Source: Sphacelaria rigidula
Lineage: Eukaryota > Phaeophyceae > Sphacelariales
Assembly (NCBI GenBank): GCA_964200075.2
Contig: CAXNAA020000335.1
Coordinates: forward strand, 1 to 22,419
Direction of reading: 5' to 3'
DNA length: 22,419 nt
The position numbers and the translations under genes are program-made. Shown one piece after another: positions 1-10,025 of this stretch (positions are counted from its first letter, which is position 1; every line of letters starts with the position of its first letter). Under the pieces are notes generated by a model, which saw only the letters and a list, made by a program, of their open reading frames with translations, was not told the origin of the DNA and did no database searches.

Positions 1-37
1 AGGTCTCTGACTACTCTAGCGATACGCCTTCCTTACA
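1..37 (+). repeat. 3' end of the 5' LTR
   Basis: These 37 bases are identical to 4538-4574 and the two copies diverge at the next base (T at 38, C at 4575). The copy ends in TTACA, giving the usual CA terminus. The other 307 or so bases of this LTR lie to the left of the window. Identity over the visible part suggests a recent insertion, but 37 bases is too short to date it and the decayed coding region argues the other way. Confidence 0.88.
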
Positions 38-38
38 T

Positions 39-52
39 TGGCGACACCAGAA
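39..52 (+). other. Candidate tRNA primer-binding site
   Basis: A TGG, the complement of a tRNA CCA end, starts one base after the LTR terminus (TGGCGACACCAG). Position and first triplet fit a minus-strand primer site. I could not match the following bases to a particular tRNA from memory, so primer identity is open. Confidence 0.5.
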
Positions 53-228
53 CAGAACTCAGGCAAGACAGGCTTTAGAAGTAAAAAACTAGAACGAGAA
101 CCGACTGCTCCCCAACATCGGAAGCACTAGGGTCCTCCAAGGAACGCTAATCCAGGTGAAACGTATGGGTTGTTATGTGTATATTATGTTCGAGTCGAGA
201 GATTATTAGAGTCATGCGTTTAGGTCAA

Positions 229-417
229 CGCAAGATTAGCCCCCTCAGTGTGCATTTATATGTCACCAGCGTGACTAATCAAATAGCGGAGCGCGAAGTT
301 TGACTCCTCAAGGTGCAGTATATGTCACCTGTAAGGTTAGTCAAACAGCGAAAACGCGAAATTAGTTTCATCAGAGTGAATAGGATGTCACCAAGATGGT
401 TAACAAAACAGCGAAGC
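229..417 (+). repeat. Three tandem copies of a 63-bp unit
   Basis: Units start at 229, 292 and 355, each with a CGC(A/G)A start, a central ATGTCACC and an AAACAGCGAA-like end. The period is exactly 63 bases (21 codons), so an open frame can pass through it: copies 2 and 3 are open in the frame that reads MSPVRLVKQRK and then MSPRWLTKQRS. Copy 1 carries two stops in that frame. Copies are clearly diverged. The array lies in the position of a leader or gag start. Confidence 0.85.
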
Positions 418-798
418 CACACGTGTCAACCAACCTCGAACCAACTCAGTGCTAGAGGCACGGCAATTAATCAAGCAGGCCGACCTCTGGATACGCGGAG
501 ACTCGAAATAGCACTAACAAAAACCTTTACCCAACCTGCGAATACACGACCTTGTCGTTCCCTACCATTTAGCGAACGAGAGAAAGGGAGGCGTATTGGA
601 TGGTCTTACCGCACCCCAGCCCGCAAGCTGAGAGGAGTTGTAAACTGCAGACAAATCAATATCCCACACCTCAGTACGCATGAAATGGAGGAAAGTGTCA
701 ACCGTCTGGTGAAAAACAAATCGGAGAGAAGCGGGTGTCCTAGGCAGTACAATAACTCCTCCAGAAGGGCACCAAAACAGCCCTCAGTGGTGGTGTGA
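313..798 (+). pseudogene. Open frame in the gag position, unrecognised
   Basis: A 161-codon frame opens at a GTG inside the second 63-bp repeat and runs to a TGA. It is rich in Arg, Ser and Lys, with no CCHC zinc knuckle, protease DTG or other motif I can see. Its position between the primer site and pol would fit gag, but there is no positive homology evidence. It may be a decayed remnant of a longer frame or a chance frame in stop-poor sequence. Confidence 0.25.
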
Positions 799-1980
799 AA
801 ATACATACTAGGAGTAGAAGCTGAAAAGAGCACGATGGGAGTGGACTCCTAAGCAGCTGTCAGAGCAGCCATGGAAAAATTGATACGCCACACAAAGGGC
901 TATCATCGCCGAAATTGAAGCTCAACTTGTTGAGGCTCTCAAGTATGTTACACCCTCCGCCGTACCCCAATGAATCGGTAACGTTACATTCGGCGTGGAC
1001 AAATTTCCAACCGGCAGCCAGAAAAACAGCGATGTTATAAGCAGGGGCTGTTGACACCAAATCGAAACACCAGTCTCCCCTTTGCAACCCGATCTTGGAC
1101 GATCACTGTTATGACTCATAACAACGCATCATCACCCGCCAGGTATATAGACGCGCCCATAGCGCTATCCTGTGCATCAGCCCGCGTTAGAGTCGCAGCC
1201 AGGGGAAACGGTACCCTCGCTGAAAAAAAAATCACAATCGATCCCGCAGCAAAAGTACCGTGTATCGGCAAAAGTTCATAGATGAACATCAGGCCATCAT
1301 GGCAGCTGATATGAAGCAAGTACCGCCAGGACCCACCGATCTCAGAAACGCGGAATAAAAACCCGAGGTTTCCGGCATAGAGTGGCAGCATGAGTTGAAA
1401 CAGAAAATACCCCGTGAACAACAACAACTACTGTCGTGCAGCCACGCATATGAACCGAGGAGGACACTTGATCGCCAGATGTACATCAAGTATCCACGCG
1501 CATCAGCCTTCCAAGGACAACAAACACGTAGTAGGCGACGGAGAAAAAACAGAAATAGTACAAATTACCAACCTGTTGTGCCCACATGGAAACCCCAGAA
1601 AAACTTCATGATAATGATGAGAGACAAAAAGCCGGAGGAACTTCATGTTATTCCGGACACCCGCACGACTGTTTACGCTACTGCAACTATGTGGTAACGT
1701 GCCAAAATACCATGTGCTGCAAATAACTGAGCCGCAGATCACCGTAAAATACCAACTAAGAAAATAGACTGTTTGAAGCCAGTTCAAAGCGACCGAGAGC
1801 TGTCAGTCAACCGACCAGAATGTGCCGATGGGACACGTTACGGGAGGATGGCTATACGAAAGAGCGGCGGCAAACTCGGTCGAATGAAAAACAGCTTCGA
1901 TGTCAAAAGCTGGAGTGCTAAATATGTACTGTCCGTAGTGGACCACCTAAAAAAACAACTCTTTTTGACAGAGTCTTTAC

Positions 1981-2566
1981 TACATTTGACATACCGGGAA
2001 AGCTGCGTTTCAATTAAAGAGCCAAGCAGCAACACCCGAAGAAATTTCCAAGGAAACACGGGAAAACCTACAGTCTGGATTTGAAATTGTGAGACAAGCC
2101 CTATGAGAAAGAGCGAACGAGCAAGAAACAAACAAATTCAAATGTTCCCCGGTGTTCAAACCCGACCAAAAGGTACTCATGTACCCACCGTAACAGGATT
2201 CAGGAAGGCCGAGCCCGAAACTCCAATTTACCATGAAGAGGACCTTTCATGATAACCGAGAGACGATCGCCGGTTGTGTACATAATCAAAATAGGCGACG
2301 ACTCTAAACAAATGTCACTACAACCCGCTCACGTGAAGAAATATCACCCGCAGGAAACACCACCACCATCAAGTATCGATAAATCGAGCGCGTTGTTCCT
2401 AGACAAACAGATACCTCTACCAGAGAGACCAACCACACGAAACGTTTCCTACAATAGAACGTTACGCTGCCAAAAAAGTGGTAGGTCACGCGCCAGGCCC
2501 AGGTCGGAGAAGTCGTTACAACGATCAATATCTGTTGAGACTCCAGAGCTACAGCCCAGCGGCTGA
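1981..2566 (+). pseudogene. pol: Ty3/gypsy integrase C-terminal remnant with GPF module
   Basis: Read from 1981 in one frame, the sequence gives HTGKAAF, then TPEEISKETRE, then FKPDQKVLMYPP and PSPKLQFT. This is the usual order at the end of a Ty3/gypsy integrase: HxTG.sPF, TPxEI, a helical linker, then the F+xGDxVLxY strand and the KLxxxWxGPF box. The frame has a TGA at about 2104 and a TAA at about 2191. At 2240 the match moves to the +1 frame, where GPFMITERRSPVVYIIK and PAHVKKYHP follow, typical of the GPY/F module end. So a single frameshift separates KLQFT from GPF. The second frame stays open to 2566, but its tail is not recognisable. The integrase core with its DDE residues was not identified upstream. 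Non-functional as it stands. Confidence 0.8.
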
Positions 2567-3003
2567 CCTGGCCTACCGTAGAATTGCTCAGCACCGGACT
2601 TTGACAAAGGGTTAGCTGAATGCTCACATCCCGACTCGGAATCCAAAGCTGCAGGGAAACGGAAACGGATGTGACTGTTTAAAAGACCGTTTTAGCGTCC
2701 TAGCAAAACGCTTAAGGGTTGAGCAGTAGCCTGAAGTCAAAATTCGGAGATTAATGAGACTAAAAAAATACAGACCAGCAGCTGACCTAACCTATCGAGC
2801 TGGCGAAACATCACAAAGTAAACACATCCTCGATATATATACCGTCATGACATCGGGTTAGCAAAGCGCTCACATCCGGAGTCGAAATCCGAAAATACCG
2901 GGTAGCGGAAACGGATGTGATTGTTCAACAGACTGTTCCAGCGTCCTAGCAAAATGCTCAACGGTTGAGCAGTAGCCCGGGGTCACAATTCGGAGATCAA
3001 GGA
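2548..3003 (+). repeat. Tandem duplication of a unit of about 220 bp
   Basis: The stretches at about 2548-2767 and 2768-3003 match along their length: ACAG(C/A)CCAGC(G/A)GCTGACCT at the start, GGAAACGGATGTGA in the middle, then GCGTCCTAGCAAAA and GGTTGAGCAGTAGCC, ending at AATTCGGAGAT. Copies are diverged with small indels. No open frame spans the unit. It sits between the integrase remnant and the next array. Confidence 0.85.
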
Positions 3004-3140
3004 GGAGAACCACAAGAGAAGAAAACAAAGACGACGTTAGAACAATGCAGACATGAACGGGAAAATATTCGACATGTCAACGGTGACTGGAGTGCAACTT
3101 CCCAAGGAAGATAACCTCTCAGCAATCGGAGTAGTACTGA

Positions 3141-3960
3141 TCATTTTGACGATGGTTAGACAAGAAAGCACAATGCTCACACGCCGAAAACATCGTGTGC
3201 GCCGCTTTGTTACTAACACGAGGACGTTGTACTTACTATTCAGGTGTCAGTGGAACTAAAGGTATCCCAGAACCGGGACATGAAAAATCCAGGCGCCCGT
3301 GGACCGATCAGTGTCCCAGTGCCCAGGTATGTAGGAACAACAGATGCATCCAGCACCAAAGTGCGACGCGTCTTGTGGATTATCACATGGGGCACACGTA
3401 TATGCCACAAAATGATACGAAGCAAATAACATGTCGATGTTTCACCAAAGAGCACAATGCTCGCAAGATAAACATCAGATCCACCGCTTTGGAACCAACG
3501 TGAGGACTTTGTCCTATACTCCGGTGTCAGTGGAACCAGAGGTATCCCAGAACCCGGGCAGAAATACCACAAGCGCCCGTGGACCAGTCGGTGTTCCAGT
3601 GCCTAGTCAGGTATACCTAACTGATGCAGCCGGCACCAAAGTGAAAAAAGCGTCCCACAAGAAATGTATCACTCATGGTGCATCTATTTGACAATACAAG
3701 AAGCAAAGGTCATTTTGACTGGGTTTAGACAAAAGAGCACAATGCTCACAGGTGAAAGGAAAATACATATATGTATCTGCAACACGGCCTTGTTACTACC
3801 CCGAAACTTAACCCTACTCAGGTGTCCGCGGAACCGAAGGCATCCCAGAACCCGGGCAGGAATAACCCAGGCGCCCGTGGACCGATCCGTGTCCCAGTGT
3901 CCCGTCATGCATACCAGCAGATGCAACTAGAAGCCAAGTGCAAATATATCTGATGGAAAC
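3141..3960 (+). repeat. Three tandem copies of a unit of about 285 bp
   Basis: The anchor AGCACAATGCTC occurs at 3167, 3451 and 3736, spacings of 284 and 285 bases. Each copy then has AGGTGTC(A/C)G(T/C)GGAAC-like sequence, an ATCCCAGAACC block and a GCGCCCGTGGACC block. The third copy is shorter at its end. The flanking CATTTTGACxxxGxTTAGACAA is kept at 3142 and 3711. A proline- and glycine-rich frame is partly shared between copies, but none is open across a whole unit. Confidence 0.88.
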
Positions 3961-4216
3961 ATGTCACATATGACAGCTACATGACAGAAACAAATTAGAG
4001 GGTTTGGAATACATACACTCTTACTGACTAAATGTAGCTAAAATTTACTGGAGGTTTGCTCAATACCACAGTATAGAGAAGGGCTATCTTTGCGATTAGT
4101 GGTGGCGTGACTCAATCAATGATTGTCACTCAGAGAAACCTCCATGATTATATCATCAGCGAAGCTGATGATCGCCTCGTCCCACCAGCCATAGCCTCGA
4201 TGGGCTAGAGGCGCAT

Positions 4217-4230
4217 AAAGGGGGGGGATA
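4217..4230 (+). other. Polypurine tract
   Basis: AAAGGGGGGGGATA abuts the TG that begins the 3' LTR. A run of purines in this place primes plus-strand DNA synthesis in LTR elements, and it fixes the LTR start used here. Confidence 0.75.
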
Positions 4231-4574
4231 TGTGGGAGATATCTCTTTGCCGTGACATATCAAAGACTGATGTCACACATGTATACAGACCAAGCGCAGG
4301 CAGGGACAAGAAAGGAACGTTCCGGGAGGACCAGATCACCGAGGATCCTGTAATGCCGACGTAACTAGACAACTCAGGGTGATGCCAGGAAGAGCCGAAT
4401 ATAGGACGGTCCAACATCCCCCGAGGCCCTGGTCGCCTCTGGCGACCACTTCTCGTCTGACCCCGTTCTTGCCTACATATACAAGAAGAAATCATCGCCA
4501 GCCTCGGAGTTCCTTCAGGACGGCAGTCTCCCCCCGTAGGTCTCTGACTACTCTAGCGATACGCCTTCCTTACA
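4231..4574 (+). repeat. 3' LTR, 344 bp
   Basis: It starts TGTGGGAGAT directly after the purine tract and ends CCTTACA, where identity with window bases 1-37 stops. The start is inferred from the TG and the purine tract, since the 5' copy is mostly missing. It has an AT-rich CATATACAAG stretch near 4475 that could serve a promoter, but no canonical TATA box or AATAAA was seen. Confidence 0.78.
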
Positions 4575-6520
4575 CACACATATGTATATATTGGCTTGTT
4601 GTCTCTCATGCCATCACATTGCTAGGTCAATATGTATTGAACACGCGACTCGTCGACATGTGGGGCGGGTAACATGTATTATATATTGTGTTGTCCCGGG
4701 TGCCCTTTACATGATAGAACGTTGACATGAACATACTATGATACGCAGTTTTGTGGATGGCCTCCATAGGAGTGGATTCGACTGTGAATGTACCGAAGTG
4801 TTGGTTCACACCAAATTGATCAGCCGTCAAGAGCAGGCAGAACAGTCGTGGCTGAAAACTTGCTCACCGCAAAGGTGATCCGACTGCTGAAGTGCTCAAC
4901 GCCGCTAGCTGGCAGCGACGGCGCCGATGCATCCCCTCCTTCTACGATCACGCCTCCATCAGAACTGGGAATGTAAAATATATATTTTCATGGGAAAAAA
5001 ATCAACCATGATTTCTTGAAACAGAATGTACATCGGTCAAAGGTATTGGTGTTGCGAGATACCGCCTATGCGGCGGGTAAATAGTGCAACATATACACAG
5101 ATTTCTGGAGATAAAATCGGTGCTTCAATGCGCTCCGTGGTTACTCGGAGGCGCGTCGACGATGAAGGGAACACGCCACATGCTATTCCATTCGCCAAAG
5201 ATTCTCTCTGCGCTCGCCGATTTGTGTTGAGCCTGCTGAAGATTCTTCTTGCACGTACATTTCCCGTGTATCTGCGCACCTCTCATCAGCGCCATCGCGA
5301 GATGTAGCCCACTCCGCACCCACCAGGACAGACCCGCAAACTCGTCTCTCCGCCATCGAACCGCTGCGTTCAGACAGTGTCGCAAAGATACTTTAGGAGC
5401 ATTGCTAGAAATTAATGCTGGGGAGGGAGGGATGGATTCCCCTCGACACCAGAGACTCGCCCCGTGGAACGGGAGGGGGGGGTTTAGAGTATGACAAGAG
5501 AAGAAGAAATGCTCATCTCTCATCGACAGAGAGCAAAAACGTATTGTGCAACAACATTTTGTGCGTTCGACTGTGCTACAGCAATCAGTCGGGGCAAGTT
5601 TTGATCCATTGGTCGTCAGCAACGTACATGATCACGGTGCAGTGTTAATTGCGTTCCTTGGTATATCAGAAGTGGTGATTTTGTCGAAAAATAGGTGCCC
5701 TTGCTCAGCGACATCGATTGCAAATCTGACCCTCGACCTCCGTCTGTGTTCCAGATGCATCGTTGGACTCAGCACTGAAATATGAAACGACCAACATAAC
5801 ACGTATGCAGCGACTTGGACTAAGAATCTACGGCGTTAAGCCGTACTCCGTTCTGTTGGAAGTCGAAAACTGCCATGACTGCGAACTTGTTTTGTCCGTT
5901 CCTGCCAGCTACGGTCATTACCCGCGAAGGCTGCAAAACCTTGTGACATTTCCCTTACACTTTGTCCGTAAAATGATTTTCGTTTTTCTGTCGATCCTGC
6001 CTGTTCCCACGATGTCTTGCTTTTGTGAGAACAAGGGTGCAGTTTCTGTCTGCGTTTTGTGCATCCACCATTCACGACCCCTCCGTACCAGCCGCTACTG
6101 CCTGCCACTGAGGCAAACCAGCACCTTTTTGCCATTGGCTTAGTCGCCGAGAACTGCGACCACTGCGTTCGAGCGGCGAAGGCGTGAGTCGTGTTGGGGC
6201 GACCTCCCGCATCCGAGAACCTCGTGTCTTGACCTCCCGGTATCGGTACCCACACCGAAGCCACTTCCTGCGTTGGTTTTTTCGCACAGGCATGCCACTT
6301 GCCCCTTGGAGGTATCACGTAGTGTGTACTTTTTAACAAAGCAAGTATGAGCGATTTTTACCATGATGTGACACGATCTTTGTTTTATTTTCGTCACGAA
6401 ACATGACCGTGCAAACGGCAGACAAAGAACTTGGAGGTAACTCGATGAGAGATTTGTGCATCATGATGTGTGGTACTGTAGCTTCGGTTTCCGGTGGTGG
6501 ATGTGGTTAATGCATCCGGG
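4575..6520. other. No supportable gene
   Basis: Short frames exist on both strands (for example 5026-5307 on + and 5125-5622 on -), but none shows a known motif, paired splice sites or a frame clearly better than its opposite. I see no RNA gene and no strong repeat. The first bases after the LTR are CACACACATATG and AT-rich. Confidence 0.5.
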
Positions 6521-6978
6521 GCAAGAACAGCCGTTCATCAAAATTGAGGATGGAGTTGTTCACTGAGGAAAATAACCCGGAAAATTGAAATATTGGTATC
6601 CACACTAATTCTTAGAAACATGGTTGCATTACTCCACGTACTCGTAGCTATTGACAACTACTACACGCCATACAAATTTGGATCCCGATAGTCGAAATGT
6701 AGGGGTCCTTGCTGGGTCAAAAAATAACTGTGGGAAATTTAGCCGATCAGACCGGATCTCCTAAATTCTCGAGAATTGCGTTTTCACCAAGAACCCCAAA
6801 CTTTCGTTATCAGGATCCAAATTTGTACGACGCATGGTAGTTGTCGACAGCTACCAGTAGGTGAAGGAATCCACCCACATCTCGAACAGTTAGTGTGAAT
6901 ACGAAGATTTTTAGTTCCCCGGGTTTTCATCCTTAATGGAATTTTCCATCCTCAATTTGGATGGTCGACTGTTCAAAG
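6521..6978. mobile_element. Foldback / MITE-like long inverted repeat
   Basis: The left arm, about 6521-6691, is matched by the reverse complement of about 6811-6978. Shared landmarks are GAACAG(C/T)CG, AAATTGAGGATGGA, AACCCGG, CACACTAA, GTAGCT(A/G)T(T/C)GACAACTA and the inner AAATTTGGATCC. The loop is about 120 bases (6692-6810). Arms are diverged but colinear, so this is an old inverted duplication or non-autonomous element. I found no convincing target duplication at the ends. Confidence 0.8.
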
Positions 6979-7880
6979 AACGATACCCTCGCGAATGCTG
7001 TATCCTTCGGAGATATGGTGGAAAAATGTTTTATCTTACAGCCCTGAGAGAAACCCTCCACCTACTCAGGGGAGATACCTGATTGCAATCCCGGATGAGG
7101 TACTGTACACACACTGTGTGAGATCAAGCTCCGCAATGATCGACAAAAACGTAATGCGATAGACCTGGAAGTTGACGAGAAACGCAATGTGCAGTAGATT
7201 GCCGGTATAGAAGTTGCGTGGCACAACACCCTGTAAGTCGCAACGGTCGTCCACACGGCATGACTTGATCCTACATGTTGAATCGATGTGATAGTTCGGA
7301 TAACTTAACGTCACAAAATACTACCTGACGAAAAAGTACCGCACCCGTTTGTTCAGAGCTGTTTTTAACAAGCACGACGGAATTGCGAGCGAAGTCGTGT
7401 GTCACCTGGTCAGGCCACCAAAGCACCCCGCTGCAGCTGAGGATGGAGATTCTTACGCTGTGGGGACGGCGCACTAGTCTGAGTCTGACCAATTGGTTAA
7501 AAGAGCATGCAAAGTCCGGCCACTCCAGCGGAGTGGCTCCTGATGTTGAAACCTGGAGAAAGCAGCACCGTATACAGTAGACAGACGAATCGCAGAGCAA
7601 CGTACTTCCTCTTTTTCTCTCTCGATGCGGGCGGCTTTTGTCTTGTAGGTGATAACCTCAGGGTCTATGACGCTTGCTTCGTGGTTTTTGCACGTTGAAA
7701 TCCCGTGAGCCTGTACCGTCAATACTGTATTGCGTGGTCGGCGCCGTCTTTTCCTGTAGTTTGGGAAAGCGCGGCGCAGGCGAAATTCGCCACCCCTTCC
7801 CGTGCTGTGAATCCTGGCACCTGCTTTCATGATGTTGTTCAGCCCTAGGTCACTTCATATAAGTAAAACAATAATCTCGT
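6979..7880. other. No supportable gene
   Basis: Several short overlapping frames occur on both strands, none with a recognisable domain or a paired donor and acceptor that extends it. The stretch simply separates the two foldback repeats. Confidence 0.45.
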
Positions 7881-8282
7881 CGAAAAGTGCCGTTTTGGCC
7901 CCTCTCCGTCGCTTCACGCCCGAGAAGAGGGCTACTACAGGTCGATGTTGCCACCTCGGAATGACTTGCTCTACCCGGTGAGACGACTCCAGGGCACCTT
8001 TGCGTTTTTCCGTGGCCGCAGTTTGCTTTTGCGCTAAACTTGCATTTTCAATAACAAACGGTCAAGTTAAAAAAAATGGCCCCATTTTCTAACATATGAT
8101 TTGACCGTTTGTTGTTGAAAATGCAAAGTTTCGCAGAATAACTGCGATCAACGGAAAAAGCGAAGGTACCCTGGAGCGGTCTCGCCGGGTAGAGCAAGTC
8201 ATTCCGAGGTGTCAACACCCGCCTGCAGTAGCCCTCTTTTCTGGCGTGAAACGACGGAGAAGGGCCAGAAAGGCAGTTTTCG
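7881..8282. mobile_element. Foldback element with arms of about 187 bp and a 29-bp loop
   Basis: The left arm 7881-8068 matches the reverse complement of 8098-8282 end to end, roughly five in six positions by eye. Shared blocks include CTCCGTCG(C/T)TTCACGCC, AGAGGGCTACT, ACCTCGGAATGACTTGCT, GCTCTACCCGG and AACAAACGGTCAA. The loop is AT-rich (8069-8097). The termini read CGAAAA on both arms. A transcript would fold into a very long hairpin. No target duplication was evident, so origin by transposition or by local inverted duplication is undecided. Confidence 0.88.
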
Positions 8283-8675
8283 AAAAGTCTTTTTTGACAC
8301 ATGAGAAATGGTCTTGGTGTGAAAAAAAACGGAAATAATTGGACTGTTCTCCACACTTATCCCAGACCGTCGTGTGGTGCGAACAAATTGTATGCTTCCA
8401 TCTCCGACACACAATGTCAGGCGACGGAATACCCTTACGCCCCGCTGGAATGACAACTATTTTTTTCAAACGTTTAGTCTCCAGGCGTCACTGTACATCA
8501 CGGGGTATGTTTCGCGCTGTTTTTGCTTCTCCCGGTTATCTGCGATGAACCTTTCCAATATGTAAGGCATAGTATACATTTCACTTTGGTAAGCCATCGT
8601 GCATATCTTGTCCACAACAGATTGAATCTTGCACCTCAAACGGTGTCATCCGATTCCCTCCTTTCCCCCGCCGCA
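8283..8675. other. Region upstream of the + strand gene
   Basis: No exon can be supported here. The + strand frame that contains the exon beginning at 8676 is open from 8523, so an earlier start is possible. The bases just before the ATG are pyrimidine-rich (CCCTCCTTTCCCCCG). No TATA box stands out. Confidence 0.4.
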
Positions 8676-8969
8676 ATGGGTCCTAGAGATGGCAAAGACC
8701 TCACCCTAGAGCCGTTGACAAACACTGACACACGGAATCGCAGCGCCGCCGCCCTTTCTCGCCTGGCCCGTTCCAGTCTTCCGCAACCCGAATCGGAGGT
8801 GACGGCGCCGTCGTTGCTGACGCGTAGTACGAATCGTCTGCCCCGGCTGATGTTGCCCACGCCGTCATCGACGCCGGTGGCCGCGAAGGAGGCGAGCGAC
8901 TGGTGGGTATATGAGGCACCGGAGTTGAAAATATACTTCGGATCCGACATTGCTTCATACGATACCGCA
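8676..8969 (+). CDS. First exon of an unrecognised spliced gene
   Basis: The ATG at 8676 opens a 98-codon frame that reaches a good splice donor, GCA|GTAAGA, at 8970. The last base of the exon completes a codon. The encoded part starts MGPRDGKDLTLEPL, is then rich in Ser, Thr, Arg, Leu and Pro and probably disordered, and ends in a more structured-looking stretch containing ASDWWVYEAPELKIYFG. Use of C and G at third positions is consistent with coding. The opposite strand is also open in places, which weakens the case a little. No signal peptide or membrane segment is visible. Possible following exons lie near 9108-9182 and at 9259-9541. I do not recognise the family. Confidence 0.5.
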
Positions 8970-9258
8970 GTAAGAACTGGCTCGGCAAAGTTGGTATTGT
9001 AACGATGTGTGCATATGAGGTGTCACGCGAGCGGTGTCATGATGAGTGTGAGTATTCCACATGACACAAACCCAACCTCGACAAGGAGTGCACCCGTCCC
9101 TGCTGTAGCATGCGTTTCCGGTTCGAGTCGCGGCAAGCTACCTTCTGGGATGACATAATGCACCGCTTAATGCAAAATAAATAGATCATCAAGAAACTAT
9201 AATGACACCGACTGATATGTGGGCGTTTTCCTCACCGATCTGCAATCTTTTATCACAG

Positions 9259-9541
9259 CAGCGACCTTTTCCCGCTCCTGCCTTCGCCGCCGGTGTTGTG
9301 CTGCAATCTTATGCCCTCCCCCGTGGTGAACGGGCGATGTTACGAATGGGACGTGGGGGAGAGACGCGCACCACTCGGAGTGAATTTACGCGATGATGCG
9401 AAGATGTTAAACACGAAGCAAGACGGAAGTTTAAGTACTCAACATGCTTGGTCACCCATTCATGGCGCAAGCTGCGCCCGGGTCCTGTTCAAATACTACA
9501 CACTAGCGACACGCCAAGATACGGTTTCACAAGGTGTTCAG
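9259..9541 (+). CDS. Internal exon, unrecognised protein
   Basis: An acceptor TTTTATCACAG ends at 9258 and a donor CAG|GTAGCG starts at 9542, with an open frame throughout (one base, then 94 codons). The frame reads CYEWDVGERRAPLGVNLRDD in its middle and FKYYTLATRQD near the end, a composition typical of a globular protein. If not spliced, the frame stops at a TGA at 9566-9568. The phase does not fit directly to the exon ending at 8969, so an intermediate exon is needed. A candidate near 9108-9182 reads FESRQATFWDDIMHRLMQ after a CTGTAG acceptor. Function unknown. Confidence 0.45.
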
Positions 9542-9689
9542 GTAGCGCGGGTGGAGAGTACAACGTGAGATGCGTAGGCCATTAGAATATGAAGTAGTGG
9601 TTGGCTGGCCCAGCTGCTTTGTACATCGCCTTTTCAATTGTCTCGATGTTCATGAGGCGGAGGTTGGACGTTTAACTCAGTAATGCCAA

Positions 9690-10025
9690 ATGTTTAACGA
9701 AGGTATGGTGTGTGGTCTATGCCGGTATGACATATCAGTGGTTTCCAGAGTTCCCCATCCGTCGCAAACTTCCATTTCCAACAGCCAAATTCCACCAACA
9801 AGCGATCGTCCGGAGACTCGAGCTTCCCATCCCTTGTTCCACAAGCGGACATTGGATCTTTGCACCAGTAGTGAGCTCTCTACCTTCGCCTTCTTGGACC
9901 CTGGCGATGGACCGAGGCCGTCCGTTTGTCCGGCAGTAGGTCGTGATTTCAACGCAGTTGCATGCTCAGCATTCAGCCATGTCGACATTTCCTGGAGAGA
10001 GGCGAAACGTTGTGGGGATCCTTAA
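9690..10025 (+). CDS. Possible terminal exon or chance frame
   Basis: A 111-codon + strand frame runs to a TAA at 10023-10025 and ends DISWREAKRCGDP. Two other frames in the same stretch are also open for more than 60 codons, and a GGCAGTAGGT near 9930 could be a donor, so the reading frame is not settled. It is the right place for the last exon of the + gene, which would converge on the minus-strand gene ending at 10501. Confidence 0.25.
   Translation: MFNEGMVCGLCRYDISVVSRVPHPSQTSISNSQIPPTSDRPETRASHPLFHKRTLDLCTSSELSTFAFLDPGDGPRPSVCPAVGRDFNAVACSAFSHVDISWREAKRCGDP

Larger units (their letters stand above)
1..4574 (+). mobile_element. Decayed Ty3/gypsy-type LTR retrotransposon, left end cut by the window
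   Basis: The first 37 bases recur exactly at 4538-4574, which marks them as the end of a 5' LTR and the end of the 3' LTR. The order is 5' LTR end, candidate primer site, interior, purine tract and 3' LTR (4231-4574, TG...CA ends). A + strand integrase end with a GPF module is readable at 1981-2370, as expected for Ty3/gypsy. No intact gag or pol frame remains and I could not find a reverse transcriptase YxDD box. About 1.86 kb between the integrase end and the 3' LTR is non-coding and made largely of tandem repeats. With the missing LTR part restored in length, the element would be near 4.9 kb. Target-site duplication cannot be tested because the left flank is outside the window. Confidence 0.85.

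Noticed and set aside
3141-3960. CRISPR-like array
   Set aside because: Units are about 285 bp with similarity along their length; there are no short identical repeats with unique spacers, and the context is eukaryotic.
4231-4574. LTR start further upstream, at the TGATTATATC near 4144
   Set aside because: The purine tract at 4217-4230 directly precedes the TG at 4231, which is the expected arrangement; nothing supports the earlier TG.
5836-6339. 167-codon minus-strand frame as a gene
   Set aside because: No motif, no start context and no splice evidence; overlapping frames are equally open.
9115-9135. tRNA gene suggested by GGTTCGAGTC
   Set aside because: The B-box-like word has no A box, acceptor stem or cloverleaf upstream.
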